Positions 17,068 to 25,985 are shown, counted from the stretch's first letter. The stretch is 46,523 nt of DNA from UBA993 sp964436815 (GCA_964436815.1 CAYTER010000014.1:1-46523); one strand, 5' to 3'. Numbers and translations: made by a program. The notes: generated by a model from the letters alone, not told the origin.

Positions 17068-18871
17068 CGGCTCCCCTCCTGACCGGCGTAATCATGATGC
17101 AATCCTGCGGGCACTTCTCAATACAGCTTCCACAGCGGGTACATAGCTCCTGTATGATCTCATGCGCCTCTTTTTTCTCACCTTTGATAGCATCTACCGG
17201 GCAGGCCCGGGAGCAGGCGGTACAACCCGTGCAGCGTTCCTGATCGATATGGTAATTAAAAAGCGCCTTGCAGACCCCTGACCGACAATATTGATCGTTA
17301 ATATGCTCTTCATATTCGTTGCGGAAGTAGCGAATCGTGCTGAGAACCGGGTTCGGACAGGTTTGGCCGAGACCGCAGAGTGAACTATCCTTGATGCTGT
17401 AAGCCAGCGAATCAAGAGTATTAAGGTCTTCCGGTATGCCTGATCCTTCTGTGATCCGGTTTAGAATCTCAAGCATCCGTTTGGTCCCCTCCCGGCATGG
17501 TGTGCATTTGCCGCATGATTCTTTCTGGGTAAAACTTAAAAAATAACGGGCCAGATCAACCATGCAGGTCCGCTCATCCATTACTACCAGACCGCCGGAA
17601 CCCATGATCGCGCCGGCCTGGCTCAAAGAATCATAGTCAATCGGCAAATCGAGCAGTTCGGCAGGAATACATCCGCCGGATGGTCCACCGGCCTGAACAG
17701 CCTTGAATTCTCTGCCTCCCTTTATCCCTCCGCCGATATCAAAAATAATTTCCCTGAAAGTGATGCCCATCGGCACTTCGCACAAACCGGTATTACGGAT
17801 TTTCCCGGCCAGGGCAAAAACCTTCGTGCCCTTGCTGCCCTCGGTGCCAATAGAGGAGAACTCCTCAACACCGCCTTCTTTAATAATCAGCGGTATATTG
17901 GCCAGGGTTTCAACATTATTTATCGTTGTTGGTTTGCCGAAAAGACCAGACTGGGCAGGAAAAGGCGGGCGGGGACGGGGCATCCCTCTTCTCCCTTCGA
18001 TTGAAGCCAACAGGGCTGTCTCTTCACCGCACACAAAAGCACCGGCCCCTTCCTTGATATGGACCTTAAAATTAAAACCTGAAGCTAAGATATTCTGACC
18101 GAGCAGACCATATTCCTCGGCCTGGGTAATGGCGATTTTCAGTCTTTTTATAGCCAGCGGATATTCCGCGCGACAGTAGACATAGCCTTCATCTGCGCCT
18201 ACCGCCCTGCCGCAGATTAACATTCCCTCTAAGATTGCATGCGGATCTCCTTCGAGGATACTGCGATCCATAAAAGCGCCGGGATCACCTTCATCCGCAT
18301 TGCAAACCACATATTTCTTTTCTCCCCCGGCTTTTAAGGTAAATTCCCATTTTAGTCCGGTTGAAAAACCGGCTCCACCACGTCCGCGCAAGCCGGCAGT
18401 TTTAATTTCTTCGCAGATCGCTGCCGGTTCTAAATCAAGGGCCCGGGTGAAAGCGCTGTAGCCTCCGCGCATTATGTATTCATCGATCTTTTCGGGATCG
18501 ATCAGTCCGCTGTTGCGTAAAACATTAAACTTTTGCTTGGTATAAAAAGGTATTGTATCGAAAAAGCGGGCCGGGGCGTCAACATCAGGACCCTTGTACA
18601 GCAGGCGCTCGACGATCTCACCGCCGATCAGGTGTTTCTCAACCAGTTCCTCCATATCCTTAGGCTTCAGGCGGCAGTAGAAAACCTGATCAGGATAGAC
18701 GACAATAATCGGCCCCACTTCACAAAAACCGGGACAACCGCCCATTACCAACCGATATTTATCGCTCAGCTGATGCTTGTTTAATGCTTTGATCAATGCT
18801 TCTTCAACAGACTGCGAGCCGGAGGAGATACAACCTGTCGCTCCGCAGATCATCAGGTGCTTTTCATACAA
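17054..18871 (-). CDS. NuoF/HydB-like NADH-binding flavoprotein subunit
   Basis: The 605-residue subunit has a thioredoxin-like [2Fe-2S] domain (Cys9, 14, 46, 50), the FMN/NAD site GLRGRGGAGFSTGLKW, an SLBB-type region, a [4Fe-4S] site ESCGKCTPCREGTKRM with a later Cys in LCGLGQTC, and two C-terminal ferredoxin clusters (CTGCTACSRAC and CTRCGSCIEKC). This extended form is typical of soluble NAD-linked hydrogenases and formate dehydrogenases, including electron-bifurcating ones. It should exchange electrons between NAD(H) and FdhA. The start is TTG after GGGAGG at about 10 bases. It lies 20 bases after nuoE. Confidence 0.92.
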   Translation of the reverse strand: MYEKHLMICGATGCISSGSQSVEEALIKALNKHQLSDKYRLVMGGCPGFCEVGPIIVVYPDQVFYCRLKPKDMEELVEKHLIGGEIVERLLYKGPDVDAPARFFDTIPFYTKQKFNVLRNSGLIDPEKIDEYIMRGGYSAFTRALDLEPAAICEEIKTAGLRGRGGAGFSTGLKWEFTLKAGGEKKYVVCNADEGDPGAFMDRSILEGDPHAILEGMLICGRAVGADEGYVYCRAEYPLAIKRLKIAITQAEEYGLLGQNILASGFNFKVHIKEGAGAFVCGEETALLASIEGRRGMPRPRPPFPAQSGLFGKPTTINNVETLANIPLIIKEGGVEEFSSIGTEGSKGTKVFALAGKIRNTGLCEVPMGITFREIIFDIGGGIKGGREFKAVQAGGPSGGCIPAELLDLPIDYDSLSQAGAIMGSGGLVVMDERTCMVDLARYFLSFTQKESCGKCTPCREGTKRMLEILNRITEGSGIPEDLNTLDSLAYSIKDSSLCGLGQTCPNPVLSTIRYFRNEYEEHINDQYCRSGVCKALFNYHIDQERCTGCTACSRACPVDAIKGEKKEAHEIIQELCTRCGSCIEKCPQDCIMITPVRRGADVSS

Positions 18872-18891
18872 GATCCTGAAACCTCCCTTGC

Positions 18892-19416
18892 CTATTCATA
18901 GCTGTCGAGGACAGCCTTAACCTTGTCCGGAGTAAGGCGGCCATGGGGATTATCGTTAACCATTATTACCGGAGCCAGGGCACAGGCGCCGATGCAGGCT
19001 ACCTCCTCGAGGGTAAAACGCAGATCATCTGTAGTTTCACCGCTCTGCACACCTAAGAGTTCCTCAATGCGCTCTGCTATTTTCGGGCTGCCCTGGATAT
19101 GGCAGGCTGTTCCCTTGCAGACCCTTATGATGTATCGGCCGCGCGGTTTCATTTTAAACTGGGCATAAAAAGTAGCTACCCCGTAAAGGCGACTGAGCGG
19201 TATGCGCATCAGGCGCGATACCCGTTCCATTGCCGGCCGTGGCAGGTAGCCATAATGATCCTGCACTTTTTGCAGGACCGGGATCACCATCTCTTTTTTA
19301 TGCAGATAAGGCTCGACTAGCGTATCAACAGCATCTACATCAATTGTATCCGAATTTACTTTTTCCAAAGCTGCTTCGCTGCTCAACCAATCACCTTCCC
19401 GGGATCTGATTTGCAC
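18892..19416 (-). CDS. NuoE-like [2Fe-2S] subunit
   Basis: This 174-residue thioredoxin-like subunit binds one [2Fe-2S] cluster with Cys100, Cys105, Cys141 and Cys145 (VCKGTACHIQG and VACIGACALAPV). It pairs with the NuoF-like protein and completes a three-subunit NAD-linked module. The long frame starts at a GTG at 19416 with a weak ribosome site; a TTG at 19386 with GAAGGTG 5 bases upstream is an equally good start. It lies about 55 bases after the metallophosphoesterase gene and could share its transcript. Confidence 0.93.
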   Translation of the reverse strand: MQIRSREGDWLSSEAALEKVNSDTIDVDAVDTLVEPYLHKKEMVIPVLQKVQDHYGYLPRPAMERVSRLMRIPLSRLYGVATFYAQFKMKPRGRYIIRVCKGTACHIQGSPKIAERIEELLGVQSGETTDDLRFTLEEVACIGACALAPVIMVNDNPHGRLTPDKVKAVLDSYE

Positions 19417-19469
19417 TTCAATATTTATTACGCTTAACTGTCCGGCAATCCTGCTCCAAATCAGAACTT

Positions 19470-20165
19470 TTATTCAACCATCAGTTTCGGTCTGAAATCA
19501 AGACCGTCGGCAGCGACAAAATGATATTCGACACCATTTTGCCTGCCCTGGAATATATAGTCACGGCCGCTGTCGTGTATATGACCGAAGACACACTTTT
19601 TTACTCCGTAATGTTCAAGCAGTGCCGTAAATTCACTGGGCTGATTCAAGCGGTTAAACGGCGGGAAGTGCAGAGCGCAAATGATCGGGGCAGCGCCTGC
19701 CTGCCTGGAATGTTCAAGTGATAACTTCAGCCTGAACAACTCACGCTGGTAGATTTTCTGATCATGATCGCTGTCGAATCCGTCTTCACCGGGGCAGATC
19801 CATCCCCTTGTCCCGCAGATCGCCCATCCCTCCCAGGGAAAGTGATCGTTTTGCAGGGCAAAAAGGGAAGAAGGCAGAGCCGCCCTGACTTTTCCAATTG
19901 CAGACCACCAGTAATCATGATTGCCCCTGACCAACAGTTTGGTTCCCGGAAGCTCTGCCAACCAGTTAAAATCAGGGAGCGCGTCAGCAAGATGCATTGC
20001 CCAGGAAATGTCTCCGGCAATAATTACCAGATCATTTTCGCCAACGTCTTCAACCCAGTTGGTGCGGAGACGATCAACATGATTAGCCCATTGTTCGCCG
20101 AAAATATCCATCGGTTTGCTCTGACTGTGAGATAGATGAAGATCGCCTATTGCATAAATTGCCAA
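19470..20165 (-). CDS. Calcineurin-like metallophosphoesterase
   Basis: The 231-residue protein has all five metal-binding blocks of the family: GDLHLSH, AGDISWAM, RGNHDYWW, CALHFPPF and FGHIHDSG. Substrates in this family range from phosphoproteins to cyclic nucleotides, and none can be assigned. The start is TTG with GGAG 7 bases upstream. It is the first gene before the formate dehydrogenase module and divergent from the TetR gene. Confidence 0.85.
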   Translation of the reverse strand: MAIYAIGDLHLSHSQSKPMDIFGEQWANHVDRLRTNWVEDVGENDLVIIAGDISWAMHLADALPDFNWLAELPGTKLLVRGNHDYWWSAIGKVRAALPSSLFALQNDHFPWEGWAICGTRGWICPGEDGFDSDHDQKIYQRELFRLKLSLEHSRQAGAAPIICALHFPPFNRLNQPSEFTALLEHYGVKKCVFGHIHDSGRDYIFQGRQNGVEYHFVAADGLDFRPKLMVE

Positions 20166-20206
20166 CTAAATACTCCCTCTCAACCGGTGCAGATCTTTGC
20201 AGCACC

Positions 20207-20243
20207 TAGTATTCATACTACTAAAATGGCAAGTGGAATGCAA
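20207..20243 (-). promoter_or_regulatory. Metallophosphoesterase promoter with palindromic operator candidate
   Basis: On the minus strand TTGCAT (plus 20238-20243) and TAGTAT (plus 20215-20220) are 17 bases apart. The -10 is one half of the palindrome TAGTATTCATACTA (20207-20220; 6-bp arms, 2-bp centre). A repressor bound there would block this promoter. The divergent TetR-family protein is the obvious candidate, but this is an inference. Confidence 0.55.
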
Positions 20244-20292
20244 AAGGAGCTTTTTTCTGCTTATTAGTACTTTTTATTGTTGAAATTAAGCT

Positions 20293-20321
20293 TTGCAAAT
20301 ATTTTAATAAAATGATATAAT
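20293..20321 (+). promoter_or_regulatory. Promoter of the TetR-family gene
   Basis: TTGCAA (20293-20298), a 17-base spacer and TATAAT (20316-20321) with a TGn extension form a very good sigma-A promoter. Transcription would begin near 20328, about 47 bases before the GTG start. Confidence 0.75.
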
Positions 20322-20374
20322 GTCGCAACAATGAACCGGTTTGATACCCAATTTAAAAGGAGGTTGACCAACCT

Positions 20375-21013
20375 GTGGAAGGCAATGTGCAAAAAAGGCC
20401 ACGCCGATACCTGCGAAGTCGCATTACCCGTAAACTGATTCTCGATACCGCACTGGAAGTATTTTTAAAAGAGGGCTATGCCAAGACCACTATCGCAAAA
20501 ATCAGCCAACAGGCAAAAGTTGGCTATGGTACAGTTTACAGTCATTTTAAAGGTAAGGACGATATTTTAAACAAGGTTGTTGACAATGTACTCAGTGAAT
20601 TTTTTAACCTGCTCGAAGTGCCTTTTTCGCCGACTACCCTGCAGGAAGCACGTGATGCTTACTACGCCCTGGTCCTTACTTCCTTTCGCCTCTCCGAGCA
20701 GCATCGCCCGATCATGAAAGTATACCAGGAGGCTCTCGGGCAATCTGCCTCAATCGAGGAACACTGGCAAAGCGTAATCGACCAGTTTATCAAGAGTTCA
20801 GCTCATTCTTTTGCTTATGCTCAGGAGAAAAAACTGGCTTCAAAATTTGATATCCAGGTAGTGGCCAAAGCCTATATTCTGCTTGTGGATCGCTTTATCT
20901 GGGAAGTGGTTGACGAGCAGGAAAAAGATTTAGAGCATATTGCCAATACAATCATTGAAATGCTGTTCCACGGGTTTTTTAACTCTCATCATAAAACGAC
21001 CAGGAGTAAATAA
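20375..21013 (+). CDS. TetR/AcrR-family transcriptional regulator
   Basis: The 212-residue protein has the TetR DNA-binding domain near the N terminus: ITRKLILDTALEVFLKEGYAKTTIAKISQQAKVGYGTVYSHFKGKDDIL contains the helix-turn-helix (about residues 15-60). The remaining 150 residues are helical and should bind a ligand and dimerise. The start is GTG with AAAGGAGG about 11 bases upstream. It is divergent from the metallophosphoesterase-Fdh genes, with a palindrome in between, so it may regulate them. The ligand is unknown. Confidence 0.88.
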   Translation: MEGNVQKRPRRYLRSRITRKLILDTALEVFLKEGYAKTTIAKISQQAKVGYGTVYSHFKGKDDILNKVVDNVLSEFFNLLEVPFSPTTLQEARDAYYALVLTSFRLSEQHRPIMKVYQEALGQSASIEEHWQSVIDQFIKSSAHSFAYAQEKKLASKFDIQVVAKAYILLVDRFIWEVVDEQEKDLEHIANTIIEMLFHGFFNSHHKTTRSK

Positions 21014-21022
21014 TATCGACTT

Positions 21023-21601
21023 TTAGAGAGTTTTTATCTCGATCGAGCGATTCTCGGTAATTATTAAATCCACACGCCGGTCCCAGACATCAACCGGCAC
21101 CTCGGGAACAATCTGCAGGTCGAAAACAAGGGCAACCAGGGGCGTTCCCGGCTTTAACAGTGAAAAAAAACGATCATAATAACCGCCTCCGTAACCGAGG
21201 CGGTTTCCTTTTAGATCAAAAGCCACACCGGGGACAATCAACAGGTCGATCTGTTCCGGCGCATAAGGACGCACAGCACCGGCGCGGGGTTCGGATATAT
21301 TGTAATATCCGGGCATCAGATCGCTTTCCCAGTCAAGGATCCTTGATGGAATCAATTCACGGCTCTGCGGGACAGCCTTGGGAGCGAGGGCTATCTTACC
21401 CTGCCTGATTGTTTCTTCAACCATCGGCCTGGTATTAACTTCGCTGCCGAAAGAGATAAAATACATAATCGCCTCAGCCTGAATAAAAGCCGGATGGCTG
21501 TACAGCTTTCCGGCAATAGTTGCGCTTTTTTCAGCTATTTCTTCATCTGTTAACAGGTCGCGTTCGGTGATAATTTTTTTGCGCAGCTCTTTTTTTTCCA
21601 A
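21023..21601 (-). CDS. 5-formyltetrahydrofolate cyclo-ligase
   Basis: The 192-residue enzyme turns 5-formyl-THF into 5,10-methenyl-THF with ATP. The signature LIVPGVAFDLKGNRLGYGGGYYDRFF is present, and the basic N terminus EKKELRKKI fits the family. The start is TTG with GGAGG about 10 bases upstream. It converges on the TetR gene with only 9 bases between the stop codons. Confidence 0.92.
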   Translation of the reverse strand: MEKKELRKKIITERDLLTDEEIAEKSATIAGKLYSHPAFIQAEAIMYFISFGSEVNTRPMVEETIRQGKIALAPKAVPQSRELIPSRILDWESDLMPGYYNISEPRAGAVRPYAPEQIDLLIVPGVAFDLKGNRLGYGGGYYDRFFSLLKPGTPLVALVFDLQIVPEVPVDVWDRRVDLIITENRSIEIKTL

Positions 21602-21704
21602 CCGGTTAAACCCTCCGTGGAATGCAAGTAATATTATGCTATGCTGAAATGCTGTTTGCAGAGAGGATGCTCACTGACCACCCGGGAAGCAAAGTTAGCA
21701 TTCT

Positions 21705-23189
21705 TTAGTAAGCACGGGCGAAACAGGCCGCTTCCAAAGCCTTGTTGCCGCAGGCAAAACATTTATCCCCTTCCGGTTCCATACCAAAAGGCAGACAGCG
21801 AATCGTAGCCTTGGTCTCAATTTTAATCTGCTCCTCGCATTCGTCACCGCCGCACCAGGGAGCAATGTAAAAACCGCGATCTTCTTCCATGATTTGTTTG
21901 AACTGCTCATAATCGGAACCACGGCGGGTGTTGGCCTCGCGAAAATCCAGGGCCTGCTTCAGCATATCTGCTTGAATTCGCTCCAGAAGGCTGTGCAGTT
22001 CCGGGACCAGTTGATCGTTTTGAACGAAGGTTTTCTCACCTGTGTCACGACGCACAGTGACAACCTGTCCCTGGTCAAGATCACGGGGACCGACTTCAAT
22101 CCGTACCGGTACGCCACGCATTTCCCATTCGTTAAATTTCCAGCCCGGAGAATAACCTTCCCGATCATCAAGTTTAACCCTGATATTTTCCGCATTCAGC
22201 TTGTCGGTCAGTTCGCGTACTGCTGCCAATACCCGTTCACTGTCTTTTTTACTCAATATAGGCACTATTACAACCTGGGTCGGAGCCATCCGCGGCGGCA
22301 AGACCAGCCCGCGGTCATCTCCATGGACCATGATCAGCGCCCCGATCGTCCTGGTTGACAGCCCCCACGAAGTCTGCCAGGCATGTTTTAGCTGATCATC
22401 CTGATCAAGAAAGGTTATATCAAATACCCGGGCAAAGTGCTGGCCGAGATTGTGGGATGTGCCGGCCTGCAGAGCCCGGCCGTCGCTCATCAAAGCTTCA
22501 ACCGAGTAGGTGCGTAATGCGCCGGCAAACTTTTCCCGCTCTGTTTTGCGCCCGGCAAGTGCCGGAATGGCCATCTCTGTTTCAAGAAATTCACGGTAGA
22601 CTTCAAGCATCTGCAGTGTTTCGGTTTCCGCTTCCTCTTCAGTCCGGTGACAGGTATGGCCTTCCTGCCATAAGAATTCCGAGGTCCTTAAGAAGGGGCG
22701 GGTTGATTTTTCCCAGCGGACAACAGAGCACCACTGGTTGATCAGGATCGGCAAATCACGCCAGGATTGGACCCAGCGGGAATAAAAGTCGCAGATAATC
22801 GCTTCGGAGGTTGGCCGAACCAGCAGCGGTTCATCAAGGATCTCATTGCCTCCCCTGGTAACCCAGGCCACTTCAGGCGCAAAACCCTGAACGTGTTCCG
22901 CCTCCTTTTGCAGCAGACTCTGCGGAATAAGCAGCGGAAAATATGCATTTTGATGCCCGGTTGCCTTAAAGCGCTTATCCAGCTGCTCCTGCACCTTTTC
23001 CCAGAGGGCAAAACCGGCCGGGCGGAAAGCCATAAAGCCCTTGATCGGGGCATAATCCATCAGCTGTGCTTTTAGAATAACATCGATGTACCACTGCGAG
23101 AAATCAACGGACTTGGGGGTAATTTCCTTGACAAACTCTTTCTCACCGGCAGCTTTACCGCCTTTATCGCTCTGCTCCAAAGTGTTCAT
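21705..23189 (-). CDS. proS: Prolyl-tRNA synthetase, archaeal/eukaryal type
   Basis: The enzyme (494 residues from 23189) charges tRNA-Pro. It is the compact archaeal/eukaryal-type form found in some bacteria: class II motifs in RPTSEAIICDFYSRWVQSWRDLP and LWQEGHTCHRTEEEAE, no editing insertion between motifs 2 and 3, then AGTSHNLGQHFARVFDITF, an anticodon-binding domain, and a C-terminal domain with cysteines in APWCGGDECEEQ and KCFACGNKA ending in Tyr. The start is uncertain: ATG 23189, a TTG three codons later with a better-spaced AAAGG, or ATG 23228. No T-box leader fits in the short upstream gap. Confidence 0.95.
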   Translation of the reverse strand: MNTLEQSDKGGKAAGEKEFVKEITPKSVDFSQWYIDVILKAQLMDYAPIKGFMAFRPAGFALWEKVQEQLDKRFKATGHQNAYFPLLIPQSLLQKEAEHVQGFAPEVAWVTRGGNEILDEPLLVRPTSEAIICDFYSRWVQSWRDLPILINQWCSVVRWEKSTRPFLRTSEFLWQEGHTCHRTEEEAETETLQMLEVYREFLETEMAIPALAGRKTEREKFAGALRTYSVEALMSDGRALQAGTSHNLGQHFARVFDITFLDQDDQLKHAWQTSWGLSTRTIGALIMVHGDDRGLVLPPRMAPTQVVIVPILSKKDSERVLAAVRELTDKLNAENIRVKLDDREGYSPGWKFNEWEMRGVPVRIEVGPRDLDQGQVVTVRRDTGEKTFVQNDQLVPELHSLLERIQADMLKQALDFREANTRRGSDYEQFKQIMEEDRGFYIAPWCGGDECEEQIKIETKATIRCLPFGMEPEGDKCFACGNKALEAACFARAY

Positions 23190-23277
23190 CCTTTCTGCGA
23201 CTATCCCATAACGGCATTTTCTGATCATTCTACCATAGTTTTTTTTAGGCCGCTATATATCATTCACTTTTACCGGG

Positions 23278-25905
23278 TTAGCGAACAGCCTGCCGGCGGT
23301 TGCGGTATTCGAGCAGGCGCTGCCAGCTTTCGTCGCTCAAAGGACGGTTAAAACTGCGGAAATTGGCCAGCTTAAAACCATGTTCCGCCGCCCAATACCT
23401 GGTCTGCAGGATTGACTCCAGGTTAACACCGGATGAACCTAAACTATAGTGTTTGTAATGCTGCTCCAGGGCCAGCATCATGGTTTCGGCCATACAGGCA
23501 TAGGCCAGCCCCTCTTCAAATCCGAAATCCCACCCCAGCGAAGGCTGTCCGGGCACTTCAATAACACCGCCGTCAATCACCAAAACGTCGGGGCGGGCGG
23601 CGTCAACCTCCTCACTGACATTGGCCGGTCGGGATATATCACAAACAATGGCTCCCTCTTTCAGGTTGCCGGCATGAATCACTTTATCAGTGGCGCTGGT
23701 GGCGCTGATCACGATATCCGCCCTGGCCAGGACGGCATTTATATCAGTGGAAAACCGGATTATTCCCAGGCGGCAGCCCTCGCCATCAGCAAAGGTTTCG
23801 AAATCACTCATCGGGGCGTCAGGTTTGGGTAAACCTTTGCATTCAGAGAGCAGGTGGCCCATACTGCCCGGCTTTAGTGTTCTGCCCTGTTCAAGCAGAG
23901 CTGACTGGTAACGGTAGATCTCAGCGGCCACCATATGCAGCCTTTCGCTTGCCGACTGGTTGTTCGGGTTACCGATCAGGATCAGGCGGGGCACAGTTTC
24001 AGAAAGCAGCAGTGAAATACCGCGTCCGATAGAACCGGCAGCGCCGACAACGGCAGCAGTAGTAGTTGAGCGATTGATATTCAGCTTTTCAGTGGCCGTG
24101 TTAACCGCATCCACTGCTGAAACGACTGTATAACTGTTACCGGTGGTAATCGGGATCCCTTCATTTTTCAGATATAGTCCACCCATTGAAGCAACTGCCG
24201 TGAAAGCGCCCAGCCCCACTATTTTCGCTCCCCGCTCGCGGGCCAGGGCTACTGCTGATTTCAGCTCAGCCATCGCCTGACTGCGCGGCATACTGACAAA
24301 CTCATCGGTGGTCCGCGATAAAGCAATGAATTCACCGTAGGCAGTCCGGCCGGCAGCAGATTCTATTCTGGTCTTGCCGGCAACAAATGGTTCAACCAGG
24401 TCGTTAAAACGGCCTGTTAAGTCAGCCAGTTCGGCTTCACTGAAAGATAGCAGGCTGTTATCAAACTGGTGGTAACTCTTTAAGTCAAGCGCGTGGATCA
24501 GAAAGGCAAAACGCCCTTCGTCTGCTCTCCCCGAGGGTTCATAGCGGGGAGCCGGGTAGGGGATAAATTCAGTATACTGATCGGCTTTATGATTAGGCTC
24601 TCTCACCAGGTATGAAAGAAACCGGGCTGTATTGCCTTCGTCTAAAACTTTAAGCATCCTGGCAATACCTTCCAGAGCATCGCGGCATTGTTCAATACTG
24701 ATTGTCAGCGGCGGCTCAATGCGGATTACGGCATTGCCGTTCAGGGTTGGAGCTACACGAACATGTTCAACATTAAGAAGGTATGAAGAGATCGCCGGGG
24801 TTAAAAGCTCCTGCTCGGCCATCACACCCAGCAGGCTGCCGGGAAATTGCCCGCGATCCATGTTGAATTCTATGCCCAGCATCAGACCTCGTCCGCGGAT
24901 GGACCGGATAAGATTTGGGTACTGCTGCTTAAGTTCAAGTAATTCGGTTTTTAAATAATCGCCCTTCCGGCGCACTGCTTTGACCATAGCCCGGCGCTCT
25001 GCCGTGAGCAGATCAAGAACTTTGATCCCTACCCGGCAGGCCAGCGAATTACCGGCAAAGGTTGAAGAATGTTTAAGCGCAAAATCCTCATTATAGGCAG
25101 CAGCACTGCAGAGACAGGCCCCGATCGGGATTATGCCTCCGCCAAGCGCTTTTGCCACCACCAGAAGGTCCGGGGTTACTTTTTCGGCTTCACAGGCAAA
25201 CAGTTTGCCGGTCCGGCCGAGACCGGTCTGAACCTCGTCAAAGACCAACAGCACTTTATATTGATTACAGATTTCCCTGACCCGGGTAAGATATCCGCCG
25301 GGTGGTTCGACGATTCCCCCTTCACCCTGGATCGGTTCGACCAGAAAAGCTGCATAGTGATCAGGATTTTTTTTGAAGGCTGCTTCCAGGGCATCGGCAT
25401 CGCCGAAGGGAATGTGGGCAAAATGATCAGCCGGGGCAAAAAAAGCACCCTGGTAAGATGAATTACCGGTCGCCGAGAGGGCGCCGAATGTTTTGCCGTG
25501 AAAGCTGTTCAGGGTAGCCATAATCCCGGGCCTTCCTGTCGCTGAGCGGGCGAGCTTGATGGCCGCTTCAATCGCCTCAGCCCCGCTGTTGGCAAAAGTC
25601 ACATAATCGAGCCCTTCCGGTGCGCTTTCAAGCAGACGGCAGGCCAGCTCACCTGCTGCGTCCAGCGCTGATGGTTGAATGAAACTCGGCTCTGCCGAAT
25701 GGTGAAAGCGTTCAATTTCGTCCCATATTTCCACCGGGTTATGACCAAAGGGCAAGGCCCCATAGGCTGCGATACAATCTAAATAACGATTGCCCCGATC
25801 ATCAAAGAGATAACAGCCTTCACCTTTAACATATTTTTGATCGAGCTTGATGCTTTCCAGCATTTCGCCCAGATGCGGGTTCACATAACGGGTAAACTTA
25901 TTCAT
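23278..25905 (-). CDS. Class III aminotransferase fused to an acyl-ACP-reductase-like domain
   Basis: This 875-residue protein joins two enzymes. Residues 1-425 are a PLP-dependent class III aminotransferase: NSGAEAIEAAIKLAR (from 106), SFHGKTFGALSATG, LVFDEVQTGLGRTG (Asp223) and the PLP lysine Lys252 in AKALGGGIIP. After a linker, residues 465-875 resemble cyanobacterial acyl-ACP reductase (AAR): GLGAFTAVAS, ITTGNSYTVVSAV, the nucleotide fold VVGAAGSIGRGISLLL (about 619-634), VIDGGVIEVPG and YACMAETMML. Cys804 in that last motif aligns with the catalytic Cys of AAR (FACFAEAILLE). The AAR half has an extra segment (about 670-710). If both halves work, an acyl thioester could become an aldehyde and then an amine; this is an inference. 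The ATG at 25905 has GGAGG 7 bases upstream. Confidence 0.85.
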   Translation of the reverse strand: MNKFTRYVNPHLGEMLESIKLDQKYVKGEGCYLFDDRGNRYLDCIAAYGALPFGHNPVEIWDEIERFHHSAEPSFIQPSALDAAGELACRLLESAPEGLDYVTFANSGAEAIEAAIKLARSATGRPGIMATLNSFHGKTFGALSATGNSSYQGAFFAPADHFAHIPFGDADALEAAFKKNPDHYAAFLVEPIQGEGGIVEPPGGYLTRVREICNQYKVLLVFDEVQTGLGRTGKLFACEAEKVTPDLLVVAKALGGGIIPIGACLCSAAAYNEDFALKHSSTFAGNSLACRVGIKVLDLLTAERRAMVKAVRRKGDYLKTELLELKQQYPNLIRSIRGRGLMLGIEFNMDRGQFPGSLLGVMAEQELLTPAISSYLLNVEHVRVAPTLNGNAVIRIEPPLTISIEQCRDALEGIARMLKVLDEGNTARFLSYLVREPNHKADQYTEFIPYPAPRYEPSGRADEGRFAFLIHALDLKSYHQFDNSLLSFSEAELADLTGRFNDLVEPFVAGKTRIESAAGRTAYGEFIALSRTTDEFVSMPRSQAMAELKSAVALARERGAKIVGLGAFTAVASMGGLYLKNEGIPITTGNSYTVVSAVDAVNTATEKLNINRSTTTAAVVGAAGSIGRGISLLLSETVPRLILIGNPNNQSASERLHMVAAEIYRYQSALLEQGRTLKPGSMGHLLSECKGLPKPDAPMSDFETFADGEGCRLGIIRFSTDINAVLARADIVISATSATDKVIHAGNLKEGAIVCDISRPANVSEEVDAARPDVLVIDGGVIEVPGQPSLGWDFGFEEGLAYACMAETMMLALEQHYKHYSLGSSGVNLESILQTRYWAAEHGFKLANFRSFNRPLSDESWQRLLEYRNRRQAVR

Positions 25906-25920
25906 TGATCCGCCTCCCGG

Positions 25921-25938
25921 ATATTTGTGCACAAATAT
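25921..25938. promoter_or_regulatory. Perfect 18-bp palindrome, candidate operator
   Basis: ATATTTGTGCACAAATAT is an exact palindrome. It starts about 12 bases downstream of the predicted transcription start of the aminotransferase-reductase gene and ends just before the ribosome site. A second GTGCAC lies next to it at 25939-25944. No regulator gene is adjacent. Confidence 0.65.
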
Positions 25939-25956
25939 GTGCACGCCAATGAGCTT

Positions 25957-25985
25957 ATTTTACCCTCATCGTTTTAAAAAATCAA
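25957..25985 (-). promoter_or_regulatory. Promoter of the aminotransferase-reductase fusion gene
   Basis: On the minus strand TTGATT (plus 25980-25985) and TAAAAT (plus 25957-25962) are separated by 17 bases. Transcription would start near 25950, about 45 bases before the ATG. Confidence 0.65.

Noticed and set aside
17703..18098. 131-codon plus-strand frame opposite the nuoF-like gene
   Set aside because: Opposite a well-supported gene with all cofactor motifs; no family resemblance or start signal.
21894..22358. 154-codon plus-strand frame opposite proS
   Set aside because: Fully antisense to a clear proS gene; no recognisable domain.
23190..23277. T-box leader before proS
   Set aside because: Only about 88 bases separate the genes and no T-box sequence or terminator pair is visible.
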